DNA from: Novosphingobium sp. AP12
Lineage (GTDB): Bacteria; Pseudomonadota; Alphaproteobacteria; Sphingomonadales; Sphingomonadaceae
NCBI RefSeq assembly: GCF_000281975.1
Contig: NZ_AKKE01000127.1
Span: forward strand, 1 to 64,000
Length of the DNA stretch: 64,000 nucleotides
Reading direction: 5' to 3'
Part shown: positions 1-10,042 of the stretch, in pieces
Numbering within the stretch: the first letter of the stretch is position 1
How the letters are laid out: every line of letters begins with the position of its first letter
The notes under the pieces: model-generated
Told to the model about the DNA's origin: nothing
The model's database searches: none
Seen by the model: the letters and a program-made list of their open reading frames with translations, nothing else
Position numbers and translations under genes: made by a program

Positions 1-2159
1 GGATGGAGCGCGCCTGCCGTGCCATCCGAGACGGTGTCGGCTGGCCAGCCAAGATCCGCGAGATTGGCATATGCCCAGGGCGTGTTCTCGTCATCGCGGC
101 GGCGTATTCCCACGCAGATGCCGTTAAATGAAGCAAGGAGATCGTCGAGGTCGCCGCCATCGATGCCTGAGGCGATCTGGATCGGGAGGGGCTGTGGGAA
201 TGTGTCCGGCACGAAGCGCCCGCCGGGCTGCGTGAGGGCCGCCAGCGGCGCGACGGCACGATCAAAAGCCTCCTTAATGCGGGTGCCAAGAATCGGCCGA
301 TAGGTCCCATCGATGAGGAGAAGCGGCGCGAGCATACCATCGAACGCCCCGCCGGTGGGACTGATGAGGCGCGCCGTGTAGTAGTCCGACGCGGTCACGC
401 GGTCGGCAAGGTCCTGGGCCGTTATCGGATCGGCGCCGGTGTTCGCCGCATCGATCAGCCTCTTGGCAAAGGTCGCGCTGCCTGTGCGGCGGATTGCCTC
501 GGCCCCATTGAACGGACCATCGAGCAGGAGGCGATAGCGTTCCCAGCTGCGGTCGATGAGGGCGACGAGCTCGGCTTCAGGCGGGATGCCGAAGCAAGCC
601 TGCGCTATGCGAAAAGCGAAGCGTTCGTTGGGTCCGACCGCGCCGCCGTCGCCGCGCAGTTCGGTACTCTCGAACAGACTCAAGAGGCCCTTCTCGGCGC
701 CGGCCTCATTCTGCAGCTTTTGCTCAAGGTCAGCGAGACATTGCGACAGCGTGGCCACCGAACGGCCTTCGAGCGATAAGACGGCGCGCCGCGCCGCTTC
801 GGGGACGCGATCATCGGCTAATGTGCCTTCGATGAGCGCGGTCACGCTCTCAAGCATCAGTGTGATGAGGTCGATCGGGTCGACGATTACTGGTTTGCCG
901 TCATTGTTGCGTGCGATCGGCGCGATGTCGAATATCCGGGCAAGCACCGGACCCAAGACCTTCGACCCACCAGCGACGAGCGGACAATGCGCGGCGAGAA
1001 CCTGGCGCAGCGCCGCGAGAATCCTGTACGCGTCAAGCCCGTCGAACGGCGTGCCGAGCTCGTCATTCTCAGACAGGATGCACGAGACGAACGGGGCCAG
1101 TACATCGCCTTCGGACTGCTGGTCCTGGGGCTTCATCAGCGCAAGCACAGACATGTCGAGAGCACAAATGAGTCGGGCGAAGACGAACCACATCGTCGCG
1201 CCCCAGCGCATCTCGCGATCCGCTTCCTGGCCCGACGGCGGGTCATCGCCGATATGAAAGCCGAACAGGGTTTCGAGCGTGCTGGCGTCGTCGTTGCCTT
1301 CAAGGGCCAGCGCGTTTCCGGCTGCGAGAAAAGCGCCTGCGCGCTCTTCGAATGTCGTAAGGAAGCGGTGGACGTTTTCCGCGTCGGGGTTGAGATCGAG
1401 ATATCCGGCGGCGTTCGTTCTGGGATCCAGAGTAGAGCGCGGCAGTGGATCGGCGATCAGGTCGGGCACGACGATCGTCAACCGGCAGACAGCATCGCCT
1501 ATGTGCCCGGGTTCATATCCGAAATCGAACAGCGCATCCGGCTGGTCTTCGATCGGGGCTTGGGGATCATAGGGCGAGGCCACGAACTGTGGGAGTTGTG
1601 GCTCGGGCGCGTCAAAATAGGGAAATATCGCCAGCGGCGCCTGGAGGTCGGTGGCGGGAACCCGGATCAGATGGGTCAACCCGAAGCGATGCGCGACAGG
1701 CGCATTCCAGGCCTGGCTCCCGCGTAAGGTCAGATAAGCGTCGGTTGTCTCGGCCTCGACTGTCTCAGGTGGATCGCCGAGGGTCGTCCAGAAGCGGTCA
1801 TGGGGGCCGGCCTTCAGGCCATGATGGGTTTTCAGCCAGTCATGCAGTGCAGCGGGAGCGCTGCCGTCCGGTTCGGACACCGTTTCAAGGGCTACCACAC
1901 CGTCCAGGGTCGGCTGCCCTCCGTCAAGTCCATGCACGCGAAAGGCTTGAAAGCTGACTGACTGCGCCACTGAGAGAAATTTGAGGAACAGCGCCGCTGC
2001 GTCGGACTCGTCCGTCGCAGGATCGCCCAAGCCGTCGGAGCGAACCTCGAAAGCGAGATTCACCGCGAAGGTGATGGTGCCGTCCTCGATGTCCGGCTGG
2101 TGGAAGCCGCTCGGCTCGCGATCGAGCAGGCAATGGATGATGGAGTTGAGGATCGCCAT
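1..2159 (-). CDS. Large protein of unknown function, C-terminus beyond window
   Basis: An uninterrupted minus-strand frame begins at an ATG at 2159, one base after the TAG stop of the 2523-residue gene upstream, and stays open to the left edge (at least 719 residues). The protein begins MAILNSIIHCLLDREP and has no signal peptide, no transmembrane segment and no motif I know. Composition is mixed alpha/beta and acidic. The one-base spacing implies translational coupling, so the two giants probably act together. The long plus-strand ORFs across this stretch are antisense shadows. Function unknown; that this is the coding frame is well supported by its length and continuity. Confidence 0.8.
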   Translation of the reverse strand, partial: MAILNSIIHCLLDREPSGFHQPDIEDGTITFAVNLAFEVRSDGLGDPATDESDAAALFLKFLSVAQSVSFQAFRVHGLDGGQPTLDGVVALETVSEPDGSAPAALHDWLKTHHGLKAGPHDRFWTTLGDPPETVEAETTDAYLTLRGSQAWNAPVAHRFGLTHLIRVPATDLQAPLAIFPYFDAPEPQLPQFVASPYDPQAPIEDQPDALFDFGYEPGHIGDAVCRLTIVVPDLIADPLPRSTLDPRTNAAGYLDLNPDAENVHRFLTTFEERAGAFLAAGNALALEGNDDASTLETLFGFHIGDDPPSGQEADREMRWGATMWFVFARLICALDMSVLALMKPQDQQSEGDVLAPFVSCILSENDELGTPFDGLDAYRILAALRQVLAAHCPLVAGGSKVLGPVLARIFDIAPIARNNDGKPVIVDPIDLITLMLESVTALIEGTLADDRVPEAARRAVLSLEGRSVATLSQCLADLEQKLQNEAGAEKGLLSLFESTELRGDGGAVGPNERFAFRIAQACFGIPPEAELVALIDRSWERYRLLLDGPFNGAEAIRRTGSATFAKRLIDAANTGADPITAQDLADRVTASDYYTARLISPTGGAFDGMLAPLLLIDGTYRPILGTRIKEAFDRAVAPLAALTQPGGRFVPDTFPQPLPIQIASGIDGGDLDDLLASFNGICVGIRRRDDENTPWAYANLADLGWPADTVSDGTAGALH

Positions 2160-2160
2160 C

Positions 2161-5100
2161 CTAATGGATCGCCGCTTCGAGCTTGCGCGCCGCCAACTGG
2201 GCCTTTTCCGCCTTGTCCTTCAAATCCTTGTCCTCGATTTCGGCGCTGCCGCTGGTGCTCACACTGGTCTCCGACTTGCCCCCGCGCAGCTTGTAGGTGA
2301 CATCGGCGCGCGCGGTCAGTTTGAAGAAGCGCGAAATGCGGATCGTCACCTGCAACGTGCCGCTGGCGTCGACCTGACCATTGTCGCGATAGCTCAGGCG
2401 CAGCGTCAGGGTGATTCCGACGGTGACGATACCGGCAACGCGGACATGACCGGCGATGACCAGCACCATCGAGATCGAGAGACCTCCGCCGGATCTGCCG
2501 ATCAGCTTGCGGTAGGACAGCACGCCGGAGAGGGTGATGAAAACCTGACCGACAAATGGTCCGAACGCAAAGGCCAGCTGGGCCGAGCCGCCGGCGGCCG
2601 CCTCGACCAACACCATGAGCTCGTCGCGTACGGGGTTATATTCTGCCTCGATCTGCACATAGCCGGTGCCGCCGATGATGAAGACCGAGAAGATGAACGG
2701 TTGCTCCATCGTCGAGAGATTGAAGCGATTTGCCAGGATGAAATCGGGAAAGGCACGGAGCTTGAAATGATTCTCCAACGAAAGGTTGGAGACGCCGCTG
2801 GTGCCGAAATTGAGCGACATTGGCGGCAGGACGAAATCGTGCTGGACGCCGACCGGTAGGCCATGCTCGAGGATCCATTCGAGGCCGCCACCAAGCTCCG
2901 GGTACAAATTGGACAGGAAGTCCTGGATCCATTTGAATTGCGGATTGAGCTTGGCGTTTTTGGGATCGAACTCGATGTCGAGCCCTCGTTCCTTGCTGAA
3001 GGAGAGCGCGAACTTTTCGAAGCGGACCATCGACTGCCCGCCGACGACAGCATCCAAGGTGGTGTCGATCCGGCCAAAACCGGTGACGGAGACCTGCTCC
3101 TGGTCTTTCGAAGCCTCCAGTCGGACGCGGCCGCCAAGACGCATGTCGACGAAGTCGATCTTGAAGATGCCTATGGAGAACAGGCTGCGACGCCCGGGGA
3201 ATGGAGCGTCGATATCGACCTGGACCCAGGCCCGCGCTTGCTTCTCGTCGAAGTCATGGGTGATTTTGACCGCGTCCCGGACGCCAGGCGGGATCTTGTA
3301 ACCCTTGAACAGATGATCGAGCTTGGCGCCGCCGAAATTGCGAAACACCTGGCCGATGTCGAGGCTGGACAGATCAGCTGGCAGCAGCCGATCGCTGATC
3401 TTGTCGAACGGAATGGAGAGACCAAGCGCCTTAAGGCCGTCGCCAAGCCGGTTGAACAGCGCATTGGCTTCGGTGGTCTCGATGATGTCGCCAAGTTCAT
3501 CGAACGTCGAACGGATACGATCGATGTCGGATTTGAGCGCTGCTAGCTCGGGTGCACTGGTGACGGCCGAGTAGAGTTTCAGGACATTGCTCGGCGCTGC
3601 CATGAGCCCGCCGTCGTCGATCTGGGCCACAGCATCGAACACGCGGTCGCCATAGGCGTTTGCGGTTTCAAAGCCGCGGGAGAGGTCGTTGTGTAGCTTG
3701 CGCGCCGTGCTTTCGAGATCGCCGACCGCCTTGATGAGGGCCTGGGCATCCTTGATACCGGCCGCATATTCGCCGTAGGCGGTGTTCAGCGCATCATAGG
3801 CGCTGCCAAATTTCTCCTTGGCATAGGTTTCGACGCCTTGGCCAAGATCTTTCAGGAAGGCCTCTGCTTCGGCGACCCCCTCGGACACCAGTTTGCAGGC
3901 TTGGCTGACCTCGTCCAGAGCACCGAGTGCCGCGCCGCTGAAATCGTGCATTCGCTGGCCGATCTCGTCAGCGAGGCTTTGCAAGCGTCGGCGAATTGCG
4001 CCGAGCGCATCGGGCGCGTCGGTCAGTGTCTCGGGAAATGGCTCGAGTAGGACCGTAAGCGCATCCGCGACGATCGTGTCGACCACATTATCGAGGAGCG
4101 CGCCCGGCGCCAGGCTTTCCTGCGCCTCTTTCAATCTTGCGCTGATGTCCTCGGCGATTGGAGCGATGTGGTCGGTTATGGCCGCGAGCACGTCGTGGGC
4201 CGCCTCGAACTCGCCATCCAGCCATCGGAGCGCTGGTTTGACCGCGGCGTCGACCGAAGAGCCGATCGCAACGAGGTGCGTATCGGCCGCCTTGATCAGT
4301 GCCGCGAGGCTGGCGTCGACTGCTGTCCGGGCGTCGTCGATATCATCCTTGATCGCCTGGGCGCCGGCAGCGGTTACCTCCCCGCCGATTGCCGCGAGAT
4401 CCGCGGCCATTTGCACGATGTCGTCGCCCACCGCTTTGATCGCGATCGCCAGGGCGTCGATGACATGGCGTACATCCTCGACACCGTCCTCGATCTCGCT
4501 GTCGACGGTTTTCGCAAAGGCGCGGGCGGCGGCAACCTTGGCGCGGGTTTCGGCGACAACTGTCTTTGCCTTGCCAAGAAGGTCGAGCGCGGTGGCTTTG
4601 AGTGCGGCATGTTCGGGCTTGGCGAGCTCGGTGTTCGCCTCGACCTTGTCGATGAGATCCTGCAGCTTCCCCTCTGCGGGGTCCGCCTGATCGACGAGAT
4701 GCGTCAGGGCGTCGTCCAAAGCGCGCAGCATGCGATCGGTCATGCTCTCGACCGACGCTACCGCGACATCGACGTCGGCCTTGGCCACCACAATTTGCCG
4801 CAACGCCTTGGCGACGTGGCCAGCGATCTGTTGGCTGACGCTGTTGAGTTCGGTCGCGAGGCGCTGCGCCGCCTCGTCGATGGTGGCTTCAAGGTCGGCG
4901 GCGACCCCGCTCACGCAGGCGTCGATGCCTGCGCGAAAGGCCTTGCGCCGATCTGATGACCAGGGCTTGTCGCGATCATAGCCGGCAGCGAATTGTTCGA
5001 CACGCTGACGGGCACGTTTGAATAGGTCGTCGATCTCGACGCCGACATCGAGGATAATCGCGTGCGCGCGCTCGACGCTTTCGTCGATCTTGGCGATATC

Positions 5101-8100
5101 CTGAGAAGCCTCGGTGAACAGTGGCCGGACATGATCGATGACGGCGTCTGCCCATTCGGAGATGACGAGCGACTTGGGCTTGCTGATGTCGGCCTCACCG
5201 CGTGCCAGTCGATCGTCCCAGAGCGCGACCCAGTCAGCTATTGCGGTCCGCACCAGCATTTCCTTGCGGCGGATGGTGCCTGCGGCGTCGTCCTTGAGTC
5301 TCTGGCAGAGCGCGCCGGAAGAGACACCGGACGCGACATGCTCAAATGCCTTGAACTGAGCGCCCGCGGTGGAGGTCGTCACACTTTCGACCGCTGTCGC
5401 CCAGAGCGCGTCGAGGTCGTGTTTTGCGGCCGCGATCGCGGCCGGATCATTGCCGTTGATGACCGCGATGAAGCTGCCATTGGCGCCAATCGCATCTGAG
5501 AGGGGAAGGGTGCCCGGGGCTCCCCCTCCACCACTGCTCGCCCAGTAGCCGAGATCGCTCAAACCGCCCGCTTTGACGGAGGTCAGCGGCAGGGTCTGGA
5601 CGGCTGCGAGCGGGGGCGATGGCTGTTGATGCGCAGCGTCCGCATGGGTGGCGCGCATGAAGGTGACGCTGTCCAGCCCGACATAGACCGGCTTGCCGGC
5701 GCGACCGGCATTGATGGCGGTTTTCTGCGCAGCTGGAGCCAAGCGCCATGTGAAGCGGCGCAAGCCAGGCAGAAAGCGGCCAACGGGAGGTCGCCGTCCT
5801 TCCGCACCGGTCTCCTTGTCGCCGGTCGGGCGCTTGCGCGATTTGCTGTCAGCGGATTCGGTGATTGCGCGCGCGACCGGCATGTTGGGAAAGTCGAGCC
5901 CAAGCCGCGATTCCCAGAGATCGGTGTCGCTCGTCGAGATTTTGAAGTCGGCAAAGAAAACGAGAAAGTCCGGGTCTCGGCATTCCTGCGCCACGACCGG
6001 CCGATCGCCGGCGCCTTCCGCCGTTGTGACAAAGGCGACGTCCGGCATCGGGTAGACCTGCGGCCGCAGGCGCGCCGCGGCGCGATTCCATAGGGGTATC
6101 TGCCATCCGAAATCGCCGACCTCGCTGGACCAGGCGCTGTCAACGTTGATGATCCGGCTGTTGAAGCGCACGCGCTCGAGGAAGCCAGCGCTGCGTGGCG
6201 AGGCAGTGCTGACATCGGGATAGTTGCGCTCGGGCTGGAGCAGCTCGATATATTCGCGGACCTTGCGCAGGATCGGGCGGCGTGAGCGGGTGCCGGCGGG
6301 ATCATCTCCGGGCTCGGGCGCGAACTGGGCCGACGGGTTTACGGTGCGCTCATAGACGACCACATGCTTGGCGCGGTGCCATAAGGCGCAGACCCTCCCC
6401 AAGACCTCGACCTGCTGACGCTGGACGCGGCCATTGTGCGTCTCGCTGATGATCGTGACCTTGCCGTCGAGAAACTCTGCCTTCTGGGTGGCGTTGCCGC
6501 CGATCGGTGACAGTGCGATCTGCTCGATGGTCCCGCCGCGCGATTGTGGGTTCTTGAGCAGGATGTTGAAGAGATTGAGCGACTCGATGGGCCAAAGGGC
6601 ACCGCCGCTCAAACCTTGGGGATGATGGCGGGGAAACCCCGGCGCGCGGGTTTTCTCGGCATCGGTATAGTCGGCGCGCAGACCGCCGATCTGTGGCCAT
6701 GCCGACTGGGCCTTTTCTCCCTCGGGCCCGTCGGCACCAGTGCCGAGCGTATTGTCGACGAGCGGAGCGCGATGGAGGGCTGTGCCGCGGAGCGCGAAGC
6801 GAACGCCATCGGAAAAGCGTGCGGGCGTAAAGTCGATGGCCGAATCGAGATCGCGGGCCCAGATCTCGAGCCGCTCGGGCCGGCGGGCGAAGGCTGCGCG
6901 CAGCGCGTCCCAGCGATCGGAGAGGACGGGCTCGGCATCGGTCTCGCGAGCCGGACCGGTGGGATGTCCGACGAGGGCTTCGATCTCCGCGACGCGCGCG
7001 CCGCGTGCAATCGATCGCTCTTTGGAGACATCGATGCCGACCGGCATTCCGAAGAGGAATTCGGCGCGCAGATAGGCGAGCGCCGCGCCAAGGCCGTAGG
7101 CGCCGGACTGCCGGAAGATGTCGTGGCTTGCCGCTTCGGGGATGAAATAGCCCCGTGCGACATCGCTCGGGGCAATCCACAGTTCGGCGGAGGGCGTCAG
7201 GCGATATTCGACGGCGCGTCGCTGGCGATCGCTCTTTGCCTCATCGAGGATGGCGTTCCCATCCTCGTCGAGGATGACGTCACCTGCTTCATCCTTAAGG
7301 TAATGCCTGACGAACGGTCGCGCCGCCTCGGCATCGTCGGCACCGACGGGCAGGTCATGGATTTCGAGCCGGCGAGGCTTCTCCGCGCTTTCACCGATCA
7401 CCTGTGGGGGCAGGCTGTAGCGATAATATTGCGAGACCGTGCGATACTGCCAGACGCGATCGTCGCCCGAATAGATGGCGACCGAAGCGCTATCGGCTCG
7501 ACCGCGGTCGGACAAGGGCTGGTGGCGGAAGCGGAACACGCTGAAAGGCTCGAACGACAGGACGGCGTAGGAGCGCTCGCCGCCGTCCTTGTCGACATCA
7601 TAGATATCGGCCCGGAGTTGCCGATCGGTGCGTGGCAGGATGGTCTCGGTCGCGCTCAGCCAGTAGCGAACGTCATTTCCACCGGTGATGTCCGGACCGC
7701 TCTCGCTGGCCTCCAATGCTATCAGGAGCGGCGCGGCGCGCCCGCTCCGATCGAAGCGTCCAACGTCGACGCCGATTGGTGTCACGGTGCTGGCGGGCAG
7801 GACGAGCCGCAGTTCGGCAGCGATTCGTCCCTGAGGGTACAAAAGACGCGCGCGGCCTCGTCCATCACCCTTGCCGCCTATACGGAGATGCGCGTCGGGT
7901 GCTTTAGCGTCCTTGAACTTTCCCTCCGAGAGGAATGCGAGCGACGCCAGTCGCCCATTCCAGGCAGTTGCGTTGGCGGCGTCTGTTCGAACCGCGAAGG
8001 AAGCGAAGAAGTCGGGGGTGCTCGGGCCGCCAACCACGGTCGGCCGCCAACTCTGGTCATGGGAGAGGGTGAGCGGGACAGGGACGCCGACCTTGCCGGC

Positions 8101-9732
8101 CTGAAAAAAGGTGATGCCGTTCGCTGTGATAGACAAGTGCGTGGCGCCGTCCGCTTCGGGCGTATGATCGATACGGTCATCCTCGGCGATGAGGGTCAGC
8201 CGCATCGGAGGTCGCGCATGTGCGCCTGACGGATTGCCGTCGCCGTCCGATTGCGCACCCCACGCGACAAGACCGGTGTGGGCATCGGTGCGCGCGGGCA
8301 ATGGCGAGCCGTAAAGGCAGAAGCGGACTTCCTTCGCGGACCCAAGTTTGAGATCGGGTAGGAAGGACGGCGGGTGCCCTGCTTCGCCAGGCAGGAGCGA
8401 CTGGCGAACCGCGGCAAAAGTGTGGGCAGCAAAGCCCACCAGTCCCCTTTCAAACGGCTTGTTCGCGACGACGGGCGTCGATGTGATGGCATCGACAAGC
8501 TCGTCCCAATGGAGGCGGATCGCGACGACGGGCGACCATGTCGCGTCCTGATCGATGGCCCACTGGGTGTTGTCCTTGATCCCCCAGCTCAGTTCGCAAT
8601 CTGCTGAGAGCTGGCTGCCGGTGGCGAGCCAGCCTTCAATATCAGTCGTGCCGCCAGTCAGGCCGTAATGGACTGAAGTAACCCGGCGCCCGCCAAGCTC
8701 GTCGGCGAGGCGAAGCATGAGGCGGCCATCCTCATCGGAGACGAGGTCGCTCTCATCGCTCGGATGGTCGCCTCCCTCGTCGCGTTGCACGCGGACACGG
8801 TAGACCAGACCCGTAACGGGCCCGTCCTTACCCGTACGCGAAAAGCGGAGACTGAGATCGGCCGGGTCGTTTCTGGAGTAGCCGAGCCACCTATGCGTTG
8901 GCAGGGAAAATCCGTACGCTCCAAGGACGTCCTCGACGAAGCATCGACTGTTCTCCGGCCAGTACCGTCCGATGTTCGCGGTGGATTCGTTGTAGATGAC
9001 GAAGTCCTGGCCATAGGGCCTGTCCCATTCGCCTCGCTCGCTGAAACCGAAGTTGCCGAGCTTGAACTTGCTCGCAGAGACTTTGTGTTTATCCAGCGCG
9101 ATCAAAGAGCCGCCGGTTGCGTTGTCCCTGGCCCAACCGCCGAACAATCGGTGAATCGTCGGAGCAACAGGCTTGCTGCCGGTCGGGTAGCATAGATATT
9201 GCGCGACCAACGGAAAGGCGCGAGCCTGCGAGACTTGGGATTGCGACACCGGCAGCGGTATGTTCAGGTAGAGTCGGAACGTCGCGGTCTTGCCCACCAT
9301 GGTGGTGCGCAGGCCCGAGGATGTCCTGTCAGCGGCTTCGACGCCGGTGTCCTCAAAGAAGACTCCATTGGCAAGCGGCAGGCGGAGATCGAGGCTGCCG
9401 TCCCCGTTGAACTGCTCGATCAGGAACGCACCCCGGAAATTGAGCCCGCCTTTTGCCGCGGCTTCATCGAGCCAGACGGTCCACCCCGCGTTTCCGTGGC
9501 TGGCAATATGATCGAGGGCGAGGTCGCCGACGATATTCTCCGGGACGACCGGCTCGGGCGGATGGCCATCAAGGTCGCCGGTTCCGGGCAACCATCGCAA
9601 AGCGCCGCGATGGCCATCCGCGGCCGCTTCGAAATGAATTTCGAGAACCCCCGACCTAGCCTCGATTGTTGGGGAAGCGCTCGTGGCCGGGGGCCAACGG
9701 AAGCGCCCGTATAGCCTGAACGCGAGAGTCAT
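2161..9732 (-). CDS. Giant (about 2523 aa) protein of unknown function
   Basis: A single open frame of more than 7.5 kb. I prefer the ATG at 9732 because a GGGGGAAGG ribosome site lies about 10 bases upstream; a TTG at 9753 would add 7 residues. Residues 1 to about 1500 are polar and beta-rich with many Trp/Tyr. About 1500-2070 is an Ala/Asp-rich helical segment of coiled-coil or apolipoprotein character. About 2160-2480 is again beta-rich, with alternating hydrophobic strands, followed by a Lys/Glu-rich tail. There is no signal peptide, RTX repeat, Walker motif or clear membrane helix. It is coupled to the next large gene and divergent from the gene at 10043. I do not recognise the family; a structural, surface or lipid-handling role would be a guess. 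Confidence 0.85.
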   Translation of the reverse strand: MTLAFRLYGRFRWPPATSASPTIEARSGVLEIHFEAAADGHRGALRWLPGTGDLDGHPPEPVVPENIVGDLALDHIASHGNAGWTVWLDEAAAKGGLNFRGAFLIEQFNGDGSLDLRLPLANGVFFEDTGVEAADRTSSGLRTTMVGKTATFRLYLNIPLPVSQSQVSQARAFPLVAQYLCYPTGSKPVAPTIHRLFGGWARDNATGGSLIALDKHKVSASKFKLGNFGFSERGEWDRPYGQDFVIYNESTANIGRYWPENSRCFVEDVLGAYGFSLPTHRWLGYSRNDPADLSLRFSRTGKDGPVTGLVYRVRVQRDEGGDHPSDESDLVSDEDGRLMLRLADELGGRRVTSVHYGLTGGTTDIEGWLATGSQLSADCELSWGIKDNTQWAIDQDATWSPVVAIRLHWDELVDAITSTPVVANKPFERGLVGFAAHTFAAVRQSLLPGEAGHPPSFLPDLKLGSAKEVRFCLYGSPLPARTDAHTGLVAWGAQSDGDGNPSGAHARPPMRLTLIAEDDRIDHTPEADGATHLSITANGITFFQAGKVGVPVPLTLSHDQSWRPTVVGGPSTPDFFASFAVRTDAANATAWNGRLASLAFLSEGKFKDAKAPDAHLRIGGKGDGRGRARLLYPQGRIAAELRLVLPASTVTPIGVDVGRFDRSGRAAPLLIALEASESGPDITGGNDVRYWLSATETILPRTDRQLRADIYDVDKDGGERSYAVLSFEPFSVFRFRHQPLSDRGRADSASVAIYSGDDRVWQYRTVSQYYRYSLPPQVIGESAEKPRRLEIHDLPVGADDAEAARPFVRHYLKDEAGDVILDEDGNAILDEAKSDRQRRAVEYRLTPSAELWIAPSDVARGYFIPEAASHDIFRQSGAYGLGAALAYLRAEFLFGMPVGIDVSKERSIARGARVAEIEALVGHPTGPARETDAEPVLSDRWDALRAAFARRPERLEIWARDLDSAIDFTPARFSDGVRFALRGTALHRAPLVDNTLGTGADGPEGEKAQSAWPQIGGLRADYTDAEKTRAPGFPRHHPQGLSGGALWPIESLNLFNILLKNPQSRGGTIEQIALSPIGGNATQKAEFLDGKVTIISETHNGRVQRQQVEVLGRVCALWHRAKHVVVYERTVNPSAQFAPEPGDDPAGTRSRRPILRKVREYIELLQPERNYPDVSTASPRSAGFLERVRFNSRIINVDSAWSSEVGDFGWQIPLWNRAAARLRPQVYPMPDVAFVTTAEGAGDRPVVAQECRDPDFLVFFADFKISTSDTDLWESRLGLDFPNMPVARAITESADSKSRKRPTGDKETGAEGRRPPVGRFLPGLRRFTWRLAPAAQKTAINAGRAGKPVYVGLDSVTFMRATHADAAHQQPSPPLAAVQTLPLTSVKAGGLSDLGYWASSGGGGAPGTLPLSDAIGANGSFIAVINGNDPAAIAAAKHDLDALWATAVESVTTSTAGAQFKAFEHVASGVSSGALCQRLKDDAAGTIRRKEMLVRTAIADWVALWDDRLARGEADISKPKSLVISEWADAVIDHVRPLFTEASQDIAKIDESVERAHAIILDVGVEIDDLFKRARQRVEQFAAGYDRDKPWSSDRRKAFRAGIDACVSGVAADLEATIDEAAQRLATELNSVSQQIAGHVAKALRQIVVAKADVDVAVASVESMTDRMLRALDDALTHLVDQADPAEGKLQDLIDKVEANTELAKPEHAALKATALDLLGKAKTVVAETRAKVAAARAFAKTVDSEIEDGVEDVRHVIDALAIAIKAVGDDIVQMAADLAAIGGEVTAAGAQAIKDDIDDARTAVDASLAALIKAADTHLVAIGSSVDAAVKPALRWLDGEFEAAHDVLAAITDHIAPIAEDISARLKEAQESLAPGALLDNVVDTIVADALTVLLEPFPETLTDAPDALGAIRRRLQSLADEIGQRMHDFSGAALGALDEVSQACKLVSEGVAEAEAFLKDLGQGVETYAKEKFGSAYDALNTAYGEYAAGIKDAQALIKAVGDLESTARKLHNDLSRGFETANAYGDRVFDAVAQIDDGGLMAAPSNVLKLYSAVTSAPELAALKSDIDRIRSTFDELGDIIETTEANALFNRLGDGLKALGLSIPFDKISDRLLPADLSSLDIGQVFRNFGGAKLDHLFKGYKIPPGVRDAVKITHDFDEKQARAWVQVDIDAPFPGRRSLFSIGIFKIDFVDMRLGGRVRLEASKDQEQVSVTGFGRIDTTLDAVVGGQSMVRFEKFALSFSKERGLDIEFDPKNAKLNPQFKWIQDFLSNLYPELGGGLEWILEHGLPVGVQHDFVLPPMSLNFGTSGVSNLSLENHFKLRAFPDFILANRFNLSTMEQPFIFSVFIIGGTGYVQIEAEYNPVRDELMVLVEAAAGGSAQLAFAFGPFVGQVFITLSGVLSYRKLIGRSGGGLSISMVLVIAGHVRVAGIVTVGITLTLRLSYRDNGQVDASGTLQVTIRISRFFKLTARADVTYKLRGGKSETSVSTSGSAEIEDKDLKDKAEKAQLAARKLEAAIH

Positions 9733-10042
9733 CCGCGCAGCGCCTTCCCCCAATTGGCCGGAAGTGCGACTATATGCGCAGCTGCTTGCCGAGGTAAAGA
9801 AGAGCTTGCTCTAAAATGGTTGGGGCTAGTCTTTTAGTACGTTGTTGCCGACGGGGGTGCGAGGTTGGAGCGCGAACGCAAGAAATGGCCAAGCGCGCGG
9901 TATCATTTGCGATTGACGGTATCATTGTAGTACGCCTTGTCTAAGCAGGCCTTGACGAACAGGCATGGCGGCAAAGTCATGGGACGCGTGAGATCTTCGG
10001 ATCATTCACACTCAAAAAAAAGCCGAGTTTGAAAGGGATGAT
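9733..10042. promoter_or_regulatory. Divergent intergenic region between giant gene and DUF3238-like gene
   Basis: About 310 bases separate two divergent starts. It is lower in GC than its surroundings, particularly near 9800-9960, so both promoters are presumably here. An A-rich run ends just before the GAAAGGGA ribosome site of the plus-strand gene. I could not pick definite -35/-10 boxes. Confidence 0.4.

Noticed and set aside
987-1727. 246-codon plus-strand open frame
   Set aside because: Antisense to the continuous minus-strand frame that starts at 2159; codon pattern fits the minus strand.
6544-8229. 561-codon plus-strand open frame
   Set aside because: It is antisense to the giant gene in high-GC DNA, Arg/Gly-rich, and has no ribosome site or family pattern.
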